Positions 50,390-59,027 of a stretch of 64,000 bases of DNA are shown here, piece by piece. The notes under the pieces were generated by a model. The model did no database searches. It was given only the letters and a program-made list of their open reading frames with translations, and was not told the origin of the DNA. A program made the position numbers and the translations under genes. Every line of letters starts with the position of its first letter. Within the stretch, counting starts at the first letter, position 1. The DNA is from an uncultured Bacteroidales bacterium (lineage in GTDB: Bacteria; Bacteroidota; Bacteroidia; Bacteroidales; UBA932): positions 1 through 64,000 of the forward strand of contig CASFSL010000040.1 in NCBI GenBank assembly GCA_949297365.1, read 5' to 3'.

Positions 50390-51559
50390 ATGGAGACTTT
50401 AATAACCCACTTCAAGAAACTGCTGCGCGAAACCGACACAGGCTTCAACAGATACCTCTACTCCGATATCAACTGGCGCAACCGCATAATCGGCATCAAA
50501 GGGCCGAGAGGCGTAGGGAAGACCACGCTGATGCTGCAGCACATCAAGCAGGATATGAACCCGGACGACGTGCTGTATGTCAATGCAGACGACATCTATT
50601 TCAGCAGCCACCGCCTGCTCGACCTCGCCGGGCTTCTGGTTCAGCGGGGCATACATTATTTCTACATCGACGAGATCCACAAATACAAGGAGTGGTCGAG
50701 GGAGCTGAAACTCATCTACGACTACTACAGTGAACTGAACGTGGTATTCTCCGGCTCCTCCGTCCTGGACTTGACAAAAGGCACGTCAGACCTCAGCCGC
50801 AGGGCCGTTCTCTACCATCTCTACGGACTGTCATTCAGAGAATACCTGCATCTCTACCACGATGTACGGGTACCCGTCCTCACTCTTGACGACATCATTG
50901 CCGGCAAACCCGAAACCTTCAACATAAAGACGCCCCTACTGCTGTTCGAGGACTATCTGAAACGTGGCTACTACCCCTTTTCCAAGGATCCTAGTTTCGA
51001 AGAGAAACTCAGACAGATCATCAACATCACGTTGGAAAACGACATTCCCGTCTTCGCCGACCTGCCGGCCTCCATGGGACGCAAGTTCAAGAAACTGCTT
51101 GCGATCATAGTCAAGAGTGTCCCCTTCAAGCCCAACATGAGTAAACTCGCAGACCTCATAGGAGCCGGACGCAACCAGATGCCGGACTACTTCCAATATA
51201 TCGAGGATGCAGGGATGATTGCGCAGCTCAGGGACGACACCGGCGGCATCCGCGGACTGGGCAAAGTCGAGAAAGTCTATCTGGACAATCCCAACCTTAT
51301 CTACGCGCTCGCGGAAACCGAATCAGACACCGGCAGCCTCCGCGAGACATTCTTCCTGAACCAAACCCGAGTCCGCAACCAGGTCACATCCTCCGCCATC
51401 TCCGACTTCCGGATAGGCAGCCGCACCTTCGAAACCGGCGGCAAGTCCAAAGGCCGCAAGCAGCTTGCCTCCGCCGAAGAAGGCTACATCGTCAAGGACG
51501 GCATCGAGTTCTCCTCCGGCAACATCCTTCCGCTCTGGTGGTTCGGACTCAATTACTGA
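50390..51559 (+). CDS. AAA ATPase with DUF4143 domain
   Basis: A 389-residue protein of the AAA_14/DUF4143 type. Walker A is GPRGVGKTTLML near residue 38, Walker B is HYFYIDEIHKYKEW near 95, an arginine-finger-type block SSVLDLTKGTSDLSRRAVLY follows, and DUF4143 covers about 215-375, ending in DGIEFSSGNILPLWWFGLNY. These ATPases are abundant and multicopy in gut Bacteroidota, but their function is not established. The start at 50390 follows a promoter with two palindromic sites; a longer frame upstream would read through them. Confidence 0.85.
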   Translation: METLITHFKKLLRETDTGFNRYLYSDINWRNRIIGIKGPRGVGKTTLMLQHIKQDMNPDDVLYVNADDIYFSSHRLLDLAGLLVQRGIHYFYIDEIHKYKEWSRELKLIYDYYSELNVVFSGSSVLDLTKGTSDLSRRAVLYHLYGLSFREYLHLYHDVRVPVLTLDDIIAGKPETFNIKTPLLLFEDYLKRGYYPFSKDPSFEEKLRQIINITLENDIPVFADLPASMGRKFKKLLAIIVKSVPFKPNMSKLADLIGAGRNQMPDYFQYIEDAGMIAQLRDDTGGIRGLGKVEKVYLDNPNLIYALAETESDTGSLRETFFLNQTRVRNQVTSSAISDFRIGSRTFETGGKSKGRKQLASAEEGYIVKDGIEFSSGNILPLWWFGLNY

Positions 51560-51673
51560 TACGCAACGTCAGGTTCTTCTATTAAATTTCTTTATATCGC
51601 ATCCTAGTGATGACGCCGGCCTTAGTATTTCTTGGTCAATATCACAAAATAACGTTTATCTGAAGAAAAATAC

Positions 51674-51681
51674 TATCTTTG
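51674..51681 (+). promoter_or_regulatory. -7 element TATCTTTG of tRNA-Leu
   Basis: TAnnTTTG match 20 nt before the mature tRNA 5' end. No TTTG at correct -33 distance. Confidence 0.55.
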
Positions 51682-51701
51682 CGCTCCCATTACATCGAAC
51701 T

Positions 51702-51783
51702 GCGGGCGTGTTGTAATTGGTAGCCAAGCCAGATTTAGGATCTGGTGCCGCAAGGCGTGGGGGTTCGAGTCCCCCCGCCCGCA
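51702..51783 (+). tRNA. tRNA-Leu, anticodon TAG
   Basis: An 82-nt class II tRNA: acceptor GCGGGCG/CGCCCGC, anticodon stem CCAGA/TCTGG with loop TTTAGGA (anticodon TAG, reads CUA/CUN), a long variable arm (TGCCGCAAGGCGT) as required for Leu, and T arm with GTTCGAGTC. Discriminator A, no encoded CCA. Confidence 0.95.
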
Positions 51784-51823
51784 CAATTCGCAATGTGTTC
51801 TCTTTTTCATAACATGATTGTTC

Positions 51824-51855
51824 AACAGGCATCCAGCCCTAAATGGATGCCTGTT
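51824..51855 (+). terminator. Terminator after tRNA-Leu
   Basis: AACAGGCATCCA (51824-51835) and TGGATGCCTGTT (51844-51855) form a perfect 12-bp stem with an 8-nt loop, followed by TTGTTTG. It may also serve the convergent SLC13 gene. Confidence 0.8.
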
Positions 51856-51881
51856 TTGTTTGACGGGGTGCTGCTGCGGTC

Positions 51882-53744
51882 TCAGAAAGGGAAGAGCAGA
51901 GGAAGAACGAATACCATGACGACACCCATGATGATCTGGAGGGGCAGACCGACCTTGATGTAGTCCATGAAAGTATACTGACCGGCCGGCATTACGAGGG
52001 CGTTGGGCGGAGTGGAGAACGGGGAGGCGAAGCACATGCTGGCCGCCACGGTCACTCCGAATAGCAGAGGCACCGGACTGACACCTATCTGCACCGCGCT
52101 CTGAAGGGCGATGGGGGCCATGAGCACGGCCGTCACAGTGTTGCTGATGAACATCGTCAGCAGCGAGGTTGTGAAATACACGCCGGCCATCACGGCCAGG
52201 GGACCGTAAGAGCCCAGTCCGCTCACAAGCGTGCCGGAAATCATCTCGGACACTCCCGTCTTCTCCAGAGCCAGGGACATGGGCAGCATGGCGGCGAAAA
52301 GCACTATGGTCTCCCAGTTGATGGTCTTGTAGGCCGCCTCCACATTGCGGAAGCACCCAGTGAGTATCATCAGTACGGCGGCGATAAGCACTGCTGTCAC
52401 AGGCTCGACCTTGATGAAGTCAAATACCATCATGGCTATCATGAGCAGCATTATGATACCGGCTACCGGAGCCTTGTAGTCCAGAGTCACTTTGGCAGCC
52501 TGCACCATCGGCTGACCGAGTACGACCCAGTCGGTATCCTCGCCTCCCAGGCGGCCGATATCCTGCCACGTACCCTGCACCAGAAGCACGTCACCGCTGT
52601 GCAGCTTCTCCTTGCCCAGATCATGCAGGATATAGTCCTTCTTACGGCGGATACCAAGGACATTGAGGTTGAACTTGTCTCTGAAGCCGGCTTCCTTGAC
52701 GGTACGGCCAGCTATATTGGATGTCGGCATCAGCACTATCTCGGCTATGCCTATATCGTAGAAATCCAGCGAGTTGCCGGAGCCCGAAGCCGCTGTCTCA
52801 AGAGAGTGGTCGTCCATCATCTCCAGAGCAAAGTCCGAGGCGAAACGGCTGACCGAGTCCGGCTCTCCGGAGACATAGAGCACGTCCCCGCCCTGAAATA
52901 CCGTATCGGAAGAGGCCAGCTTCTGGGAGACCGTCTTGAGGAAGCGATGCTGTGAGCCCTCTCCCCTTCGCACTTCCAGCAGATTGAGTCCGTAGCGATT
53001 GCGCAGGTCCAGGTCCACGACCGTCTTGCCTATGGCGCCGGAACCGGGAATGGCTTTGAGACGGAACAGATTGTGCGACAGCCCATATTCCTTGACCAGC
53101 TGATTCAAGGATTTTCCGGCAGAGGACTTGTCGTCCTTCTTTCCCTTTCCGGAGAGAAACACCTTGGTCAGCGGAAGCAGCACCAGGATTCCCACAGCCA
53201 CGCAGACAAGACCTACTGGAAGAAACGAGAAGAATCCCAGCGGCTCATAGCCGGCTGCAGTCAGAGTGTCCTGAATAATAAGGTTCGGGGGCGTACCTAT
53301 GAGGGTCATCATACCGCCCATGCTGCTGGCGAAGGCGAGCGGCATCAGCAGACGGCCGGAGCTGATCCCGGCATTGGCGGCCATACTCACCACTATCGGC
53401 AGCATGAGGGCGACCGTGCCCGTGTTGCTGACAAAAGCCCCTATGGCGGATGTGCCCAGCATTACCAGCAGGAATAGACGGGTCTCACTGTTGCCGGCCA
53501 GACGCAGAAGCTTGGAGCTGATCATCTTGGCCAGTCCCGTCTGGAAAATGGCACCGCCGACAATGAACAGCCCGGCCATCATGATGACCACCGAGTTGGA
53601 GAAGCCCGACAGAGCCTCCGACGGAGTGAGTATATTAAAGACGAGAAGCGCTATAAGCGCACACAGCGCCACTATATCGGAGCGGACCTTACCCGACACG
53701 AAGAACACGACCGAGAGGCCCAGTATAACAAGAGTTATAAGCAT
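51882..53744 (-). CDS. SLC13-type permease with two TrkA-C (RCK_C) domains
   Basis: A 620-residue membrane transporter. Two blocks of membrane helices carry the DASS/ArsB signatures SNSVVIMMAGLFIVGG, SNTGTVALMLPIVVSMA and LIGTPPNLIIQDTL (first half) and FISNTVTAVLMAPIALQSA and ASPFSTPPNALVMPAG (second half). Between them, at about 205-385, are two TrkA-C type regulatory domains (GAIGKTVVDLDLRNRYGLNLL; IAGRTVKEAGFRDKFNLNVL). Such proteins move dicarboxylates, sulfate or other anions with Na+; the substrate is not readable. It is convergent with tRNA-Leu and has its own promoter. Confidence 0.88.
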   Translation of the reverse strand: MLITLVILGLSVVFFVSGKVRSDIVALCALIALLVFNILTPSEALSGFSNSVVIMMAGLFIVGGAIFQTGLAKMISSKLLRLAGNSETRLFLLVMLGTSAIGAFVSNTGTVALMLPIVVSMAANAGISSGRLLMPLAFASSMGGMMTLIGTPPNLIIQDTLTAAGYEPLGFFSFLPVGLVCVAVGILVLLPLTKVFLSGKGKKDDKSSAGKSLNQLVKEYGLSHNLFRLKAIPGSGAIGKTVVDLDLRNRYGLNLLEVRRGEGSQHRFLKTVSQKLASSDTVFQGGDVLYVSGEPDSVSRFASDFALEMMDDHSLETAASGSGNSLDFYDIGIAEIVLMPTSNIAGRTVKEAGFRDKFNLNVLGIRRKKDYILHDLGKEKLHSGDVLLVQGTWQDIGRLGGEDTDWVVLGQPMVQAAKVTLDYKAPVAGIIMLLMIAMMVFDFIKVEPVTAVLIAAVLMILTGCFRNVEAAYKTINWETIVLFAAMLPMSLALEKTGVSEMISGTLVSGLGSYGPLAVMAGVYFTTSLLTMFISNTVTAVLMAPIALQSAVQIGVSPVPLLFGVTVAASMCFASPFSTPPNALVMPAGQYTFMDYIKVGLPLQIIMGVVMVFVLPLLFPF

Positions 53745-53762
53745 AGGAATAGGTTTAGATTA

Positions 53763-53793
53763 CAAATATAGTGAAAACAGAACGCAAAACAAA
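53763..53793 (-). promoter_or_regulatory. Promoter of the SLC13-type permease
   Basis: Minus-strand TTTG at 53793-53790, a 19-nt spacer and TATATTTG at 53770-53763. The leader to the ATG at 53744 is about 15 nt. Confidence 0.8.
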
Positions 53794-53852
53794 CTGAACG
53801 TATTCAATTTGCCTTACGGGGACACAAGTGCATATGCGGCTGTGCCGCATAT

Positions 53853-53891
53853 AAAAAAGATGCGGAGGAAACAGACTGCTTCCCCCACATC
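53853..53891 (-). terminator. Terminator of the aminotransferase gene
   Basis: A 15-bp stem (GATGTGGGGGAAGCA with TGTTTCCTCCGCATC, three wobble pairs) with loop GTC, followed on the minus strand by TTTTTT. A second hairpin, ATATGCGGC/GCCGCATAT at 53832-53852, follows it directly. Confidence 0.8.
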
Positions 53892-53914
53892 CTCAGGCAT
53901 ATTGTCCGCAGACG

Positions 53915-55111
53915 CTATTTCTTGCTGTCCATCAGCTTGCGGATGGCGTTGCCGAGTCTCTTCACACCCTCGAGCATATCCTCGTCGCTGACGTATGAGA
54001 AGTTCAGACGCATGGTGTTCTGGCCGGTGCCGTCGCAGAAGAACACCTCGCCGATGACGAAGGCCACGTTCTCCTTGATGGCCACCTCGAAGAGCTCCTT
54101 CGCATCCAGTCCCTCAGGCATGGAGACGAGCAGGAACAGACCGCCCTCAGGCCTTGTCCAGGTAACGCCCTGAGGCATATACTCGGTCAGATACTGGTGC
54201 ATCAGGTCTCTCTTATGACGATAGAGGTCGATAGTGGTCTGGAGATTCTTGTCGTAGTAGCCTTTCTCCATATACTTGGCTGCCACTTCCTGATTGAGGA
54301 TAGGCGTGCAGAGGTCAGCTGACTGCTTGGCCACGATAAGACGGCCGATGATCTCCTCGGGAGCGAGCACCCAACCCAGACGGAAACCGGGCACGAATGT
54401 CTTGGAGAATGTACCCAGCAGGACTACTCTCTCGGGAGCCATTGAGTACATGGTTGGATAGGACTCGCCTTCGTAGCGGAGCTCCTTGTAAGGGCTGTCC
54501 TCTATGATGATGAGGTCGTACTTGCGGGCCACGTCGATGATCTCCTGACGTCTCTTCAGGTCCATGGTGACTCCTGTAGGGTTCTGGAAGTCAGGGATGG
54601 CGTAGATGAACTTGGGCTTCTGGCCCACGGAGCAGAGAGCGGATACGACAGCCTCCGCCTCCTCGTCGTGACGGATGCCCACGGGACGGCCCTGATATGA
54701 CCAGATGGCCTGAAGCGCACCCATATAAGAGGGCAGACCGCAGAGCACGGTATCACCGGGATTGAGGAAGATTCTGGAAATCAGGTCAAGAGCCTGCTGG
54801 GAAGCGGTGGTGATGAGGATATTGTCGATACCCACCTTTACGCCTTCCTTCTCGTATTTCTTGGCAATCTGGGTTCTCAGAGCCACGCTGCCCTCGGTAG
54901 AACCGTACTGGAGAACCTGTGCGGGCTTCTCGTCCAGCAGTTCGTTTATTATCTCCTTGAGGTTGTCTACGGGGAATGTCTTGGCATTGGGGAAACCGCC
55001 GCCGAAAGATATAATCTCAGGCCTGTTGGCCACTTTCAGAAGGTCGCGGATAGCTGACCTTCTCATGCTCTTAGCATTGTCTGATAAAAAGGTTGTAAGA
55101 TCAAGCGCCAT
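53915..55111 (-). CDS. PLP-dependent aminotransferase (class I/II, LysN/ARO8-like)
   Basis: A 398-residue fold-type I aminotransferase. Visible are SFGGGFPNAKTFP, LQYGSTEGSVALR, TTASQQALDLISRIFLNPGD, PDFQNPTGVTM, the Asp/Tyr pair in IIIEDSPYKELRYEG and the PLP lysine in LGTFSKTFVPGFRLGW. It belongs to the family that includes 2-aminoadipate and aromatic aminotransferases and the MocR catalytic domain, but it has no GntR domain. The amino donor is not readable. Well-defined promoter and terminator indicate a single-gene transcript. Confidence 0.9.
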   Translation of the reverse strand: MALDLTTFLSDNAKSMRRSAIRDLLKVANRPEIISFGGGFPNAKTFPVDNLKEIINELLDEKPAQVLQYGSTEGSVALRTQIAKKYEKEGVKVGIDNILITTASQQALDLISRIFLNPGDTVLCGLPSYMGALQAIWSYQGRPVGIRHDEEAEAVVSALCSVGQKPKFIYAIPDFQNPTGVTMDLKRRQEIIDVARKYDLIIIEDSPYKELRYEGESYPTMYSMAPERVVLLGTFSKTFVPGFRLGWVLAPEEIIGRLIVAKQSADLCTPILNQEVAAKYMEKGYYDKNLQTTIDLYRHKRDLMHQYLTEYMPQGVTWTRPEGGLFLLVSMPEGLDAKELFEVAIKENVAFVIGEVFFCDGTGQNTMRLNFSYVSDEDMLEGVKRLGNAIRKLMDSKK

Positions 55112-55135
55112 AGTATTTCTATATTAATGTATGCA

Positions 55136-55166
55136 CAAAATTAGACAAATTGTTATTAAAAGCAAA
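55136..55166 (-). promoter_or_regulatory. Promoter of the aminotransferase gene
   Basis: Minus-strand TTTG at 55166-55163, a 19-nt spacer and TAATTTTG at 55143-55136, with about 21 nt of leader to the ATG at 55111. Confidence 0.75.
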
Positions 55167-55213
55167 GCCAAACTTAAAAATTTTAAGCAAATCCGTACTT
55201 ACGAAATATTTGC

Positions 55214-55221
55214 TATCTTTG
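55214..55221 (+). promoter_or_regulatory. -7 element TATCTTTG of queD-polA
   Basis: TAnnTTTG match 29 nt before the queD ATG. No -33 TTTG at the proper distance. Confidence 0.55.
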
Positions 55222-55250
55222 AAAGTTTTCAAGATATATCTGCAGATACT

Positions 55251-55694
55251 ATGCCAACACTGAGACTCACAAAGGAATTCCGATTCGAAGGGGCGCACGC
55301 CCTTACCGGATATGACGGAAAATGCAGGCACATCCACGGGCACTCCTATATATTATATGTCACGGTAAAGGGCACTCCCTCCAACCCTGACGGCACACCG
55401 AAGTCCGGTATGCTGATTGACTTCACGGACCTCAAGCGCATAGTCAACGAGGGCATCATCGACCGCTTCGACCACGCGCTCATACTCAGGGACACCTCCC
55501 CTATCGCCGAAGAGATAGCCGGGGCCTATCAGAGGGTGCTCGTAGTGCCGTTCCAGCCCACGTGCGAGAACCTGATACTGCACTTTGCGGACATCATCCA
55601 AAAGGCCCTGCCGCAGGGCGTAAGCCTGCACTCACTGCGCCTGCACGAGACGGCGACATCCTACGTGGAATGGTTCGAATCCGACAACGAATAA
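55251..55694 (+). CDS. queD: 6-carboxytetrahydropterin synthase QueD
   Basis: Makes 6-carboxytetrahydropterin from dihydroneopterin triphosphate for queuosine synthesis. The 147-residue protein has the zinc ligands in FEGAHAL and HIHGHSY, the MLIDFTDLKRIV block, DHALILRD and the catalytic PTCENLILHF and LHETATSYVEW, all typical of QueD. The start is the ATG at 55251; a longer frame upstream crosses the promoter. polA follows after 10 nt. No preQ1 riboswitch is visible. Confidence 0.92.
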   Translation: MPTLRLTKEFRFEGAHALTGYDGKCRHIHGHSYILYVTVKGTPSNPDGTPKSGMLIDFTDLKRIVNEGIIDRFDHALILRDTSPIAEEIAGAYQRVLVVPFQPTCENLILHFADIIQKALPQGVSLHSLRLHETATSYVEWFESDNE

Positions 55695-55704
55695 ACCGGA
55701 CGAT

Positions 55705-58413
55705 ATGAGCAACAGACTCTTTCTCATAGACGGCCACGCCCTCATGTTCCGGATGTACTATGCCTTCATCCGCCGCCCCATGGTCAACTCCAAGGGGGTT
55801 GACACCTCGGTCATCTTCGGCTTCACCCGCTACCTGCTGGATCTGATCATCCGCGAGAGGCCGACGCATCTGGCAGTGGCCTTCGACCCCCCGTGCAGGA
55901 CATTCCGCCACGAGGCTTACCCCGAGTACAAGGCCAACCGTCAGGCGGCCCCCGAAGTCATCAAGGACTCCCTCGAACCTCTGACGGAGATAGTACGCTC
56001 GCTAGGCATCCCGGTGCTCATGGTCCCCGGATACGAGGCCGATGACGTGATAGGCTCGATGGCCGGAGAGTGGAGCGGAAAGGGCTTCGATGTCTACATG
56101 GTCTCCCCCGACAAGGATCTGGGCCAGCTCATATCCGACCATGTCTTCCAGGTCAAGCCGGGCAAGAGCGGAGCTGAGGACGAGACCATGGACCGTCAGG
56201 CTCTCTGCGAAAAATTCAGCATCAGCTCTCCGGCGCAGGTGGTGGACATCCTGACCATCTGGGGGGATACGTCTGACAATGTTCCGGGAGTCAAGGGCAT
56301 AGGCGAGGTCGGTGCCAGGAAGCTGGTGGGCAGATACGGCTCGGTGGACGGGATAATGCAGCATCTGGACGAGCTGCCGCCCAAGCAGGCCGCAGCCATG
56401 CGGGAAGCGGCGGATCATCTGGCCATGAGCCGCTTCCTGGTGACAATAAAGACGGATGTGGCCACGGGCTGCACCGAGGAGGAACTGCGCCTGGACATCC
56501 AGGATCCATCTGCTGCGGCCGGCCTGTTCAACCTGTACGAATGTCCGTCCCTGCTGGCTCTGCTTCCGGCGGTGTCAAACGGCGGCAGCACAGCTCCGGC
56601 CCCGGATGAGGGAAATGTGAACGGCAAAAAGGCTGAGTTCAGGTACGTCGGTGCGGAGGAAATATCAGCCGTCGCAAAGAAAGCCGGAATCGCCGGAATC
56701 GTCCTGTCAGGAGAGAAAGACCAGGATGGAAAGGACCGCTGCTTTATATCCGTACCCGGCGGAGAAGACTCCCCTGCCCTGGTGTTCAAGACCCCGGACC
56801 CGGCCGCTGTACGCGGAATACTGGAATCCGGACAGATAATCAAGACCGGCTACAGTCTCAAGCAGTACATCAACCTGCTCAGAGAGGACGGCATAAGTCT
56901 GGACGGACCGCTGGCCGACATTGAGCTGCTGCACTATCTCCTCAACCCTGAGACATCGCACAGGCCGGACATACTGGTCTCGTCCTACCTCGGACTGGAC
57001 CTCTCCTACTGCCGCTCCCATGAGACAGCGGACACATCAGAGACATCCGAGCCGGACCTCTTCTCCGCAGCACCGGCTGAGGACAACGGTGAGGACCGGA
57101 TCTACAAAGCCTCAGTGGACGCATCCCTGATGGTCCCGCTGTACAGGGCCGTAAAGGAAAATGCCGACAGGGATCCGTCCGTCGGAAAGCTGTACGAAGA
57201 CATCGAGATGCCTCTGATCCGCGTACTGGCCGACATGGAATACAGCGGAGTGCGGATAGATACGGACATGCTGGCCGCCTACGGCAAGGAGCTGGGCAAG
57301 GAACTCTCGGTCATAGAGGCCCGCATACGCGAGGAGACCGGAGAGCCTGCACTGAATATCTCGTCCCCCGTCCAGCTGGGAGCCGTGCTCTTCGACAAGC
57401 TCAAACTGGACCCCAAGGCCAGGAAGAACAAGCGGGGCAACTACTCCACCGACGAGGAGACTCTGTCTGAGCTGAAGGACAGGCATCCGGTCATCGGTGA
57501 CATACTCCGCTTCAGGGCCGTCAAGAAACTCATATCCACATACATCGAGCCTTTCCCCTCACTTATCGACCCCAGGGACGGCAAGGTACACACCACATTC
57601 AACCAGGCCCTGACGGCCACCGGAAGACTCAGTTCCACCCACCCCAACCTGCAGAACATCCCGATCAGGACGGAGATGGGACGCGAGATCCGCAAGGCTT
57701 TCATCCCGTCCTGCCCGGACAATGTGATCATCTCGGCCGACTACTCCCAGATAGAGCTGCGCCTGATGGCCTCCATCAGCTCCGACCCCGATATGATAGA
57801 GGCGTTCCGGCAGGGTCAGGACATCCACACGGCTACAGCGGCAAAAGTCTTCAAGGTCAGCCTGGAGGATGTCACTCCCGAGCAGAGACGCAGGGCCAAG
57901 ACCGCCAACTTCGGCATCATCTACGGCATCTCCGCCTTCGGTCTGTCCCAGAGACTGGACATCCCGCGAAAAGAGGCCAAGGAACTGATTGACGGATACT
58001 TCCAGCACTATCCCGCCATTGCGGACTACATTGAGCGCACCAAGACAGAGGCCAGAGAGAAGGGATATGTATCCACCATCTTCGGACGGAAAAGATACAT
58101 CAAGGATATCAATTCGCGCAACGCCACGGTCCGTGGATTCGCCGAACGCAACGCCGTCAACGCCCCGATACAGGGCAGCGCGGCGGACATCATCAAGATA
58201 GCCATGAACCGGGTGGCGGCGGCCCTGAAAGCCGGAGGCTACAAGGCGCGGATGATACTCCAGGTACACGACGAACTGGTGCTGGACACCCCTAAGGAGG
58301 AGGCACAGGCCGTCATGGAACTGGTACGGAAAGAGATGGAGGGTGTAGTACAGCTCCAGGTACCGCTGACAGCAGAGTGCGGCTGCGGAGCCAACTGGCT
58401 GGAAGCACATTGA
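55705..58413 (+). CDS. polA: DNA polymerase I, proofreading domain degenerate
   Basis: Repair and Okazaki processing polymerase, 902 residues. The 5' nuclease domain (1-290) is intact: LIDGHALMFRMYYAF, DPPCRTFRHEAYPEYKA, GYEADDVIGS, SPDKDLGQL and GDTSDNVPGVKGIGEVGA. The polymerase domain is intact: motif A SADYSQIELRL with Asp679, motif B RRRAKTANFGIIYG and motif C QVHDELVLD near 855. The 3'-5' exonuclease domain between them keeps its size but lacks the catalytic acids: the DxE strand reads AGIVLSGEKD (about 330), exo II reads SLKQYINLL (about 388) and exo III reads YKASVDAS (about 468). Proofreading is thus probably lost, as in Taq polymerase. Confidence 0.95.
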   Translation: MSNRLFLIDGHALMFRMYYAFIRRPMVNSKGVDTSVIFGFTRYLLDLIIRERPTHLAVAFDPPCRTFRHEAYPEYKANRQAAPEVIKDSLEPLTEIVRSLGIPVLMVPGYEADDVIGSMAGEWSGKGFDVYMVSPDKDLGQLISDHVFQVKPGKSGAEDETMDRQALCEKFSISSPAQVVDILTIWGDTSDNVPGVKGIGEVGARKLVGRYGSVDGIMQHLDELPPKQAAAMREAADHLAMSRFLVTIKTDVATGCTEEELRLDIQDPSAAAGLFNLYECPSLLALLPAVSNGGSTAPAPDEGNVNGKKAEFRYVGAEEISAVAKKAGIAGIVLSGEKDQDGKDRCFISVPGGEDSPALVFKTPDPAAVRGILESGQIIKTGYSLKQYINLLREDGISLDGPLADIELLHYLLNPETSHRPDILVSSYLGLDLSYCRSHETADTSETSEPDLFSAAPAEDNGEDRIYKASVDASLMVPLYRAVKENADRDPSVGKLYEDIEMPLIRVLADMEYSGVRIDTDMLAAYGKELGKELSVIEARIREETGEPALNISSPVQLGAVLFDKLKLDPKARKNKRGNYSTDEETLSELKDRHPVIGDILRFRAVKKLISTYIEPFPSLIDPRDGKVHTTFNQALTATGRLSSTHPNLQNIPIRTEMGREIRKAFIPSCPDNVIISADYSQIELRLMASISSDPDMIEAFRQGQDIHTATAAKVFKVSLEDVTPEQRRRAKTANFGIIYGISAFGLSQRLDIPRKEAKELIDGYFQHYPAIADYIERTKTEAREKGYVSTIFGRKRYIKDINSRNATVRGFAERNAVNAPIQGSAADIIKIAMNRVAAALKAGGYKARMILQVHDELVLDTPKEEAQAVMELVRKEMEGVVQLQVPLTAECGCGANWLEAH

Positions 58414-58433
58414 CATACAAACCTGACAAGACG

Positions 58434-59027
58434 ATGAATGACGACAACAGCATAAAAGGGCAGCCCGACGCTACGGGCACAACTACAGAAGAAAGCGAGC
58501 TCGCCGTGAAAGCCATGACGGGTGACACCGCAGCATTCTCGGAGCTGGCCGGCAAATACACCGAACCTCTCCGCCTTTATATCCAGTCCATCTGCGCCAA
58601 CGCCACCGATGCGGAGGATATCTGCCAGGAAAGCCTTCGGAAGGCATACCTGAGCGTATGCCAGTACAACCCTGAATATCAGTTCAAGACATGGATATTC
58701 TCCATCGCCAGGAACACGGCCATCGACCACCTGCGGCGCAAGAACAGTTTCACCACGGTCAAGCTGGCGGACACAGACGAGCCGTCCGTCGGAGAGCATG
58801 AGACCGAGAACTCTCCCGAGGACGAGATGATAGACGACCAGTCCTACGACCTGTTCATCCGCTCCATAGCTGCCCTGCCTGACAGATACCGCCGCATTGC
58901 CGAGCTGCGCCTGCTGCACGATTACGCCTATCAGGAGATTGCCGACGAGCTGTCCATGCCACTGAACACAGTACGCACCAGAATCCGCCGGGCAAAAGCC
59001 CTGCTGGAAAAAATGATGAGAAAATGA
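58434..59027 (+). CDS. RNA polymerase sigma factor, ECF type
   Basis: A 197-residue sigma-70 family protein. Region 2 is seen in DAEDICQESLRKAYLSVCQY and QFKTWIFSIARNTAIDHLRR, and region 4 in ALPDRYRRIAELRLLHDY and AYQEIADELSMPLNTVRTRI. A short acidic linker lies between them. There is no anti-sigma gene beside it; it lies between polA (20 nt upstream) and rsmG (4-nt overlap), so it should be expressed with them. The start at 58434 is the ATG after the polA stop; a longer frame overlaps polA. Confidence 0.9.
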   Translation: MNDDNSIKGQPDATGTTTEESELAVKAMTGDTAAFSELAGKYTEPLRLYIQSICANATDAEDICQESLRKAYLSVCQYNPEYQFKTWIFSIARNTAIDHLRRKNSFTTVKLADTDEPSVGEHETENSPEDEMIDDQSYDLFIRSIAALPDRYRRIAELRLLHDYAYQEIADELSMPLNTVRTRIRRAKALLEKMMRK

